Of a stretch of 7,443 nt of DNA, positions 4,909 to 7,443 are shown one piece after another; positions within the stretch are counted from its first letter, which is position 1, and each line of letters begins with the position of its first letter. The DNA is from JARBAU01 sp029237525 (GTDB lineage: Archaea; Thermoproteota; Nitrososphaeria; Nitrososphaerales; Nitrososphaeraceae). The stretch is taken from positions 1 through 7,443 of the forward strand of contig DATBKT010000091.1 in NCBI GenBank assembly GCA_036555705.1. The letters are read 5' to 3'. Under the pieces are notes generated by a model. It searched no databases, was not told the DNA's origin, and saw nothing but the letters and a program-made list of their open reading frames with translations. The position numbers were made by a program, and so were the translations under genes.

Positions 4909-7245
4909 TTATAATACTCCACTTCCACCTTCCATGTGTCCCATGACCCCAGCTGTTGGTGTCGGTCTACCAAACTGTTCGGCAATTCTTTTATACCAAT
5001 TTAATTCCTGACTAGACAGTGGTCTAATCTTTTTAGTCGCTTCTTCAAAATGTCTCATTTTTAACTTCAATTCTTTCGAATGTTTCTTCGCTTCTATAGG
5101 ATCTTGATACGTTGCTATGTGTTCTCGTAATGCAAGCATTACAGCAGCTGCTGCAAACGAAGCAATATCTGCTCCAGTAAAGCCTTCTGTAACGTCTGAC
5201 AAGTGTTGTAAATTAACATCTTCTGCCAGTGTTGCTTTCTGGGTATGAATCTTAATTATTTGAAATCTTGAATCACGATCTGGAGGAGCAACATAAAGTA
5301 CCCTATCGAATCTTCCTGGCCTCAGTAAAGCAGGATCTACTATGTCTGGTCTATTTGAAGCCGCTATAACCACTACACCCCTCAATACTTCTAGACCATC
5401 AAGTTCAGTTAATAACTGGCTTATCACTCTTTCAGTTACATGTGAATCCCCAAAATCACCACCCCTAACCGGTGCTATAGCATCGATTTCATCAAAGAAT
5501 ACGAGACAAGGAGCAGCTTGTCGCGCTTTTCGAAAGACTTCTCGTATTCCCTTCTCAGATTCTCCAACCCATTTTGAAAGTAGTTCTGGACCTTTTATGC
5601 TAATGAAGTTTGCTTGACTCTCGCTTGCTACTGCCTTTGCCAGCAATGTCTTACCTGTACCTGGTGGTCCATAAAGAAAGATACCCTTTGGTGAAATAGC
5701 ATTAGCTTCTGAGAATAATTCTCTATATTTTAATGGCCATTCTAGTGCCTCGATTAATTCTTGTTTTATATCATCCAGTCCTCCAACATCTTTCCAATTT
5801 GTGTTGGGAATTTCTACAAAAACCTCTCTCATGGCTGATGGTTCTATCTCATTTATTACAACCATAAAGTCTTGCATTGTAACATTTATCTTGTTCAATA
5901 TCTGTGCTGGTATGCTTTCTTCTGAAAGGTCTATTTCAGGAAGTACACGTCTCAGTGCACGAATAGCTGCTTCCTTAGTTAGGGCTTGTAAATCTGCTCC
6001 AACAAATCCATGGGATATATCTGCTAAATTTTCAAGATCGACATCACGATCTAATGGCATGTGACGAGTATGAATGTGTAATATTTCCAATCTCCCATTT
6101 CTGTCTGGGACTCCTAACTCTATTTCTCTGTCAAATCTACCGGGACGTCTTAATGCCGGATCTATTGCATTTACTCTGTTTGTTGCACCAATTATCACCA
6201 CCTTACCAAGCGACGAGAGACCATCCATTAAAGACAAAAGTTGAGATACAACTCTTCTTTCAACCTCTCCGGTTACATCTTCTCTTTTAGGGGCTATAGA
6301 ATCTATTTCATCAATAAATATTATGGCAGGTGCATTTTGGTCTGCCTTTTGAAATATCTCCCTCAAATGTGCTTCGCTTTCACCATAGAATTTGCTCATT
6401 ATTTCTGGCCCACTTATTGAGTAAAAGTTTGCATTAGTTTCATTTGCAATGGCCTTCGCAAGTAGTGTTTTACCAGTACCTGGAGCGCCGTGAAGTAGTA
6501 CACCTTTGGGTGCTTCGACTCCTAATCTTTTGAATAGCTCAGGATGACGTAAAGGGAGCTCGATAATCTCTCTCACTTTTGCGATCTCATCTTTAAATCC
6601 TCCAACATCATCATATGTGACAAATTGAAGCCCTTCTTGCTTTGACAGGCCTTTTGCTATCTCCTCAGATACGATTACTTGTGTAGAGTTTGTAATTATG
6701 AGAGTGCCTTTTGGTGGATTGGTCGATACCACCATCAAATCAACCCTCTGTCCCATTATGCCCAGAGGGATGATATCTCCCTTTGTTACAATCTGGCCCT
6801 GCATAACTTCGGCCAGGTATCCTTCTACTCCAATAATTCTCAGCGGCTCAGTAGGTGCAAGAGTTATAGACTTTGCATTCTTTGTTTCAACCTTTCTAAT
6901 TTCAACCTTGTCATCAATCGCTACATCGAGTCTATTTCTTATATATCCGTCTAATCGTATCAATCCTTTACCATAATCTTGCTCGTATGCAGGCCAGTTG
7001 AGAACCGATGCTTTTGATTTTTCTGAACTGATCTCTATCACATCACCGGTTGAAAGACCATGTTCTTCTGAAATCTTTGGATCGATCCTAGCAATTCTTC
7101 GTCCAACATCTCTAGAATTAGCTTCAGCGACCTTTAAGACAGTCTTATCATCGGTGTTATGTTCTTTAGTGGGGTTTCTATTATTACCGATAGGTGTTTT
7201 ATTGCCACCAATATTATTATCATTTGCAGTATTCAATTTACACAT
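4909..7245 (-). CDS. CDC48/VCP/VAT-type AAA+ ATPase (protein unfoldase)
   Basis: This 778-residue protein has the full CDC48/VAT architecture. A double-psi-barrel N domain (about 35-200, VAEANSRDVGRRIARIDP onward) is followed by two AAA+ modules. D1 has Walker A GAPGTGKT (253-260), Walker B IIFIDE (308-313), pore loop KFYGES (285-290), sensor-1 Asn356 in GATN and arginine-finger region RRPGRFD (366-372). D2 has Walker A GPPGTGKT (526-533), Walker B LVFFDE (581-586), pore loop KWVGES (558-563), sensor-1 Asn631 and LRPGRFD (641-647). All ATPase residues are intact, so it should form a hexameric cytosolic unfoldase that feeds protein quality control, probably with the proteasome. The ATG at 7245 is the only plausible start: no other ATG, GTG or TTG occurs before the N domain. 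It adds about 34 Asn-rich residues before the usual family start. The C-terminus ends GGSGVL, with no HbYX-type proteasome-docking motif. No Shine-Dalgarno and only weak TATA candidates were seen. Confidence 0.97.
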   Translation of the reverse strand: MCKLNTANDNNIGGNKTPIGNNRNPTKEHNTDDKTVLKVAEANSRDVGRRIARIDPKISEEHGLSTGDVIEISSEKSKASVLNWPAYEQDYGKGLIRLDGYIRNRLDVAIDDKVEIRKVETKNAKSITLAPTEPLRIIGVEGYLAEVMQGQIVTKGDIIPLGIMGQRVDLMVVSTNPPKGTLIITNSTQVIVSEEIAKGLSKQEGLQFVTYDDVGGFKDEIAKVREIIELPLRHPELFKRLGVEAPKGVLLHGAPGTGKTLLAKAIANETNANFYSISGPEIMSKFYGESEAHLREIFQKADQNAPAIIFIDEIDSIAPKREDVTGEVERRVVSQLLSLMDGLSSLGKVVIIGATNRVNAIDPALRRPGRFDREIELGVPDRNGRLEILHIHTRHMPLDRDVDLENLADISHGFVGADLQALTKEAAIRALRRVLPEIDLSEESIPAQILNKINVTMQDFMVVINEIEPSAMREVFVEIPNTNWKDVGGLDDIKQELIEALEWPLKYRELFSEANAISPKGIFLYGPPGTGKTLLAKAVASESQANFISIKGPELLSKWVGESEKGIREVFRKARQAAPCLVFFDEIDAIAPVRGGDFGDSHVTERVISQLLTELDGLEVLRGVVVIAASNRPDIVDPALLRPGRFDRVLYVAPPDRDSRFQIIKIHTQKATLAEDVNLQHLSDVTEGFTGADIASFAAAAVMLALREHIATYQDPIEAKKHSKELKLKMRHFEEATKKIRPLSSQELNWYKRIAEQFGRPTPTAGVMGHMEGGSGVL

Positions 7246-7286
7246 CTAATTGCAATGTCCTTCATAAGACTTACTAACTAATTGCA
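7246..7286. repeat. Two 9-bp direct repeats directly upstream of the CDC48 start
   Basis: CTAATTGCA occurs at 7246-7254, touching the CDC48 start codon, and again at 7278-7286, 32 bp away (about three helical turns). On the transcribed strand both read TGCAATTAG. The placement over the likely core promoter and start would suit a repressor or activator pair, but chance cannot be excluded. The remaining 157 bases to the window end show no gene; a six-T run on the minus strand (7376-7371, preceded by GGGG) could be a weak terminator for a gene outside the window. Confidence 0.35.
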
Positions 7287-7443
7287 CAAATCGCCCATGA
7301 TAAGAAGCGTAATCGATCTGATACCAATCCAACCGTTAGCAGACAATTTGTTCAGTTGTGGATATAACAGAAAAAACCCCGAAAGATAATTGTAAAATGG
7401 AATAAGGTCATAGGGAAGAATGTAATCAAGAAAAGTAATGTAT

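Noticed and set aside
4659..4914. Overlapping ORFs on both strands in the gap after the Cys/His-rich gene
   Set aside because: Their translations are low-complexity Leu/Ile-rich strings with no motif, no plausible promoter spacing and no family resemblance; the gap is treated as non-coding.
5342..7249. Several plus-strand ORFs of 78-92 residues across the CDC48 gene
   Set aside because: All lie antisense to well-conserved AAA+ sequence and have no independent features.
1..7443. CRISPR array, rRNA genes or a multi-gene defence system
   Set aside because: No regularly spaced repeats, rRNA-like sequence or nuclease/effector gene sets were seen; the kinase and the winged-helix protein alone do not make a defence system.

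Overview
The window looks like chromosomal DNA from an ammonia-oxidising archaeon of the Thaumarchaeota (Nitrososphaerales). A low-GC Nitrososphaera or Nitrosocosmicus relative is my best guess, inferred from content only. The reasons are an archaeal-type two-domain CDC48/VAT ATPase, a small archaeal winged-helix regulator, an archaeal-style nicotinamidase, high AT content, and several starts with no Shine-Dalgarno but with a TATA-like box about 22-30 bases upstream, as expected for leaderless archaeal transcripts.

Layout from left to right. Positions 1-478 (minus) hold a decayed IS5-type transposase, cut by the window edge and carrying one in-frame stop and one frameshift. Positions 522-779 (+) hold an unidentified ORF with no ATG, possibly the tail of a gene truncated at the element's edge. 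Positions 957-1217 (+) encode a small winged-helix DNA-binding protein. Positions 1250-1786 (+) are not empty: they hold a broken nicotinate phosphoribosyltransferase gene (pncB-like) that lacks its N-terminal half and part of its core and carries stops and a frameshift. Positions 1933-2541 (+) encode an intact nicotinamidase with a complete catalytic triad and metal ligands. Positions 2568-3809 (minus, convergent) encode a COG2187-type aminoglycoside-phosphotransferase-like kinase with a possible 72-residue N-terminal extension. Positions 3925-4275 and 4372-4662 (+) are two small genes of unknown function; the second is rich in Cys and His and may bind metal. Positions 4909-7245 (minus) encode the CDC48/VCP-like AAA+ unfoldase, the best-supported gene here. 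Positions 7246-7443 are its upstream region.

The pncB remnant and the intact nicotinamidase carry out consecutive steps of NAD salvage: nicotinamide to nicotinate, then nicotinate to its mononucleotide. Here the first step is kept and the local copy of the second is destroyed. With the dead transposase and the possible gene fragment, positions 1-1930 read as a decaying, rearranged stretch, whereas 1933-7245 is mostly intact. I do not see a convincing novel multi-gene system. The points most worth a second look are the half-dead salvage pair and the Cys/His-rich small protein.
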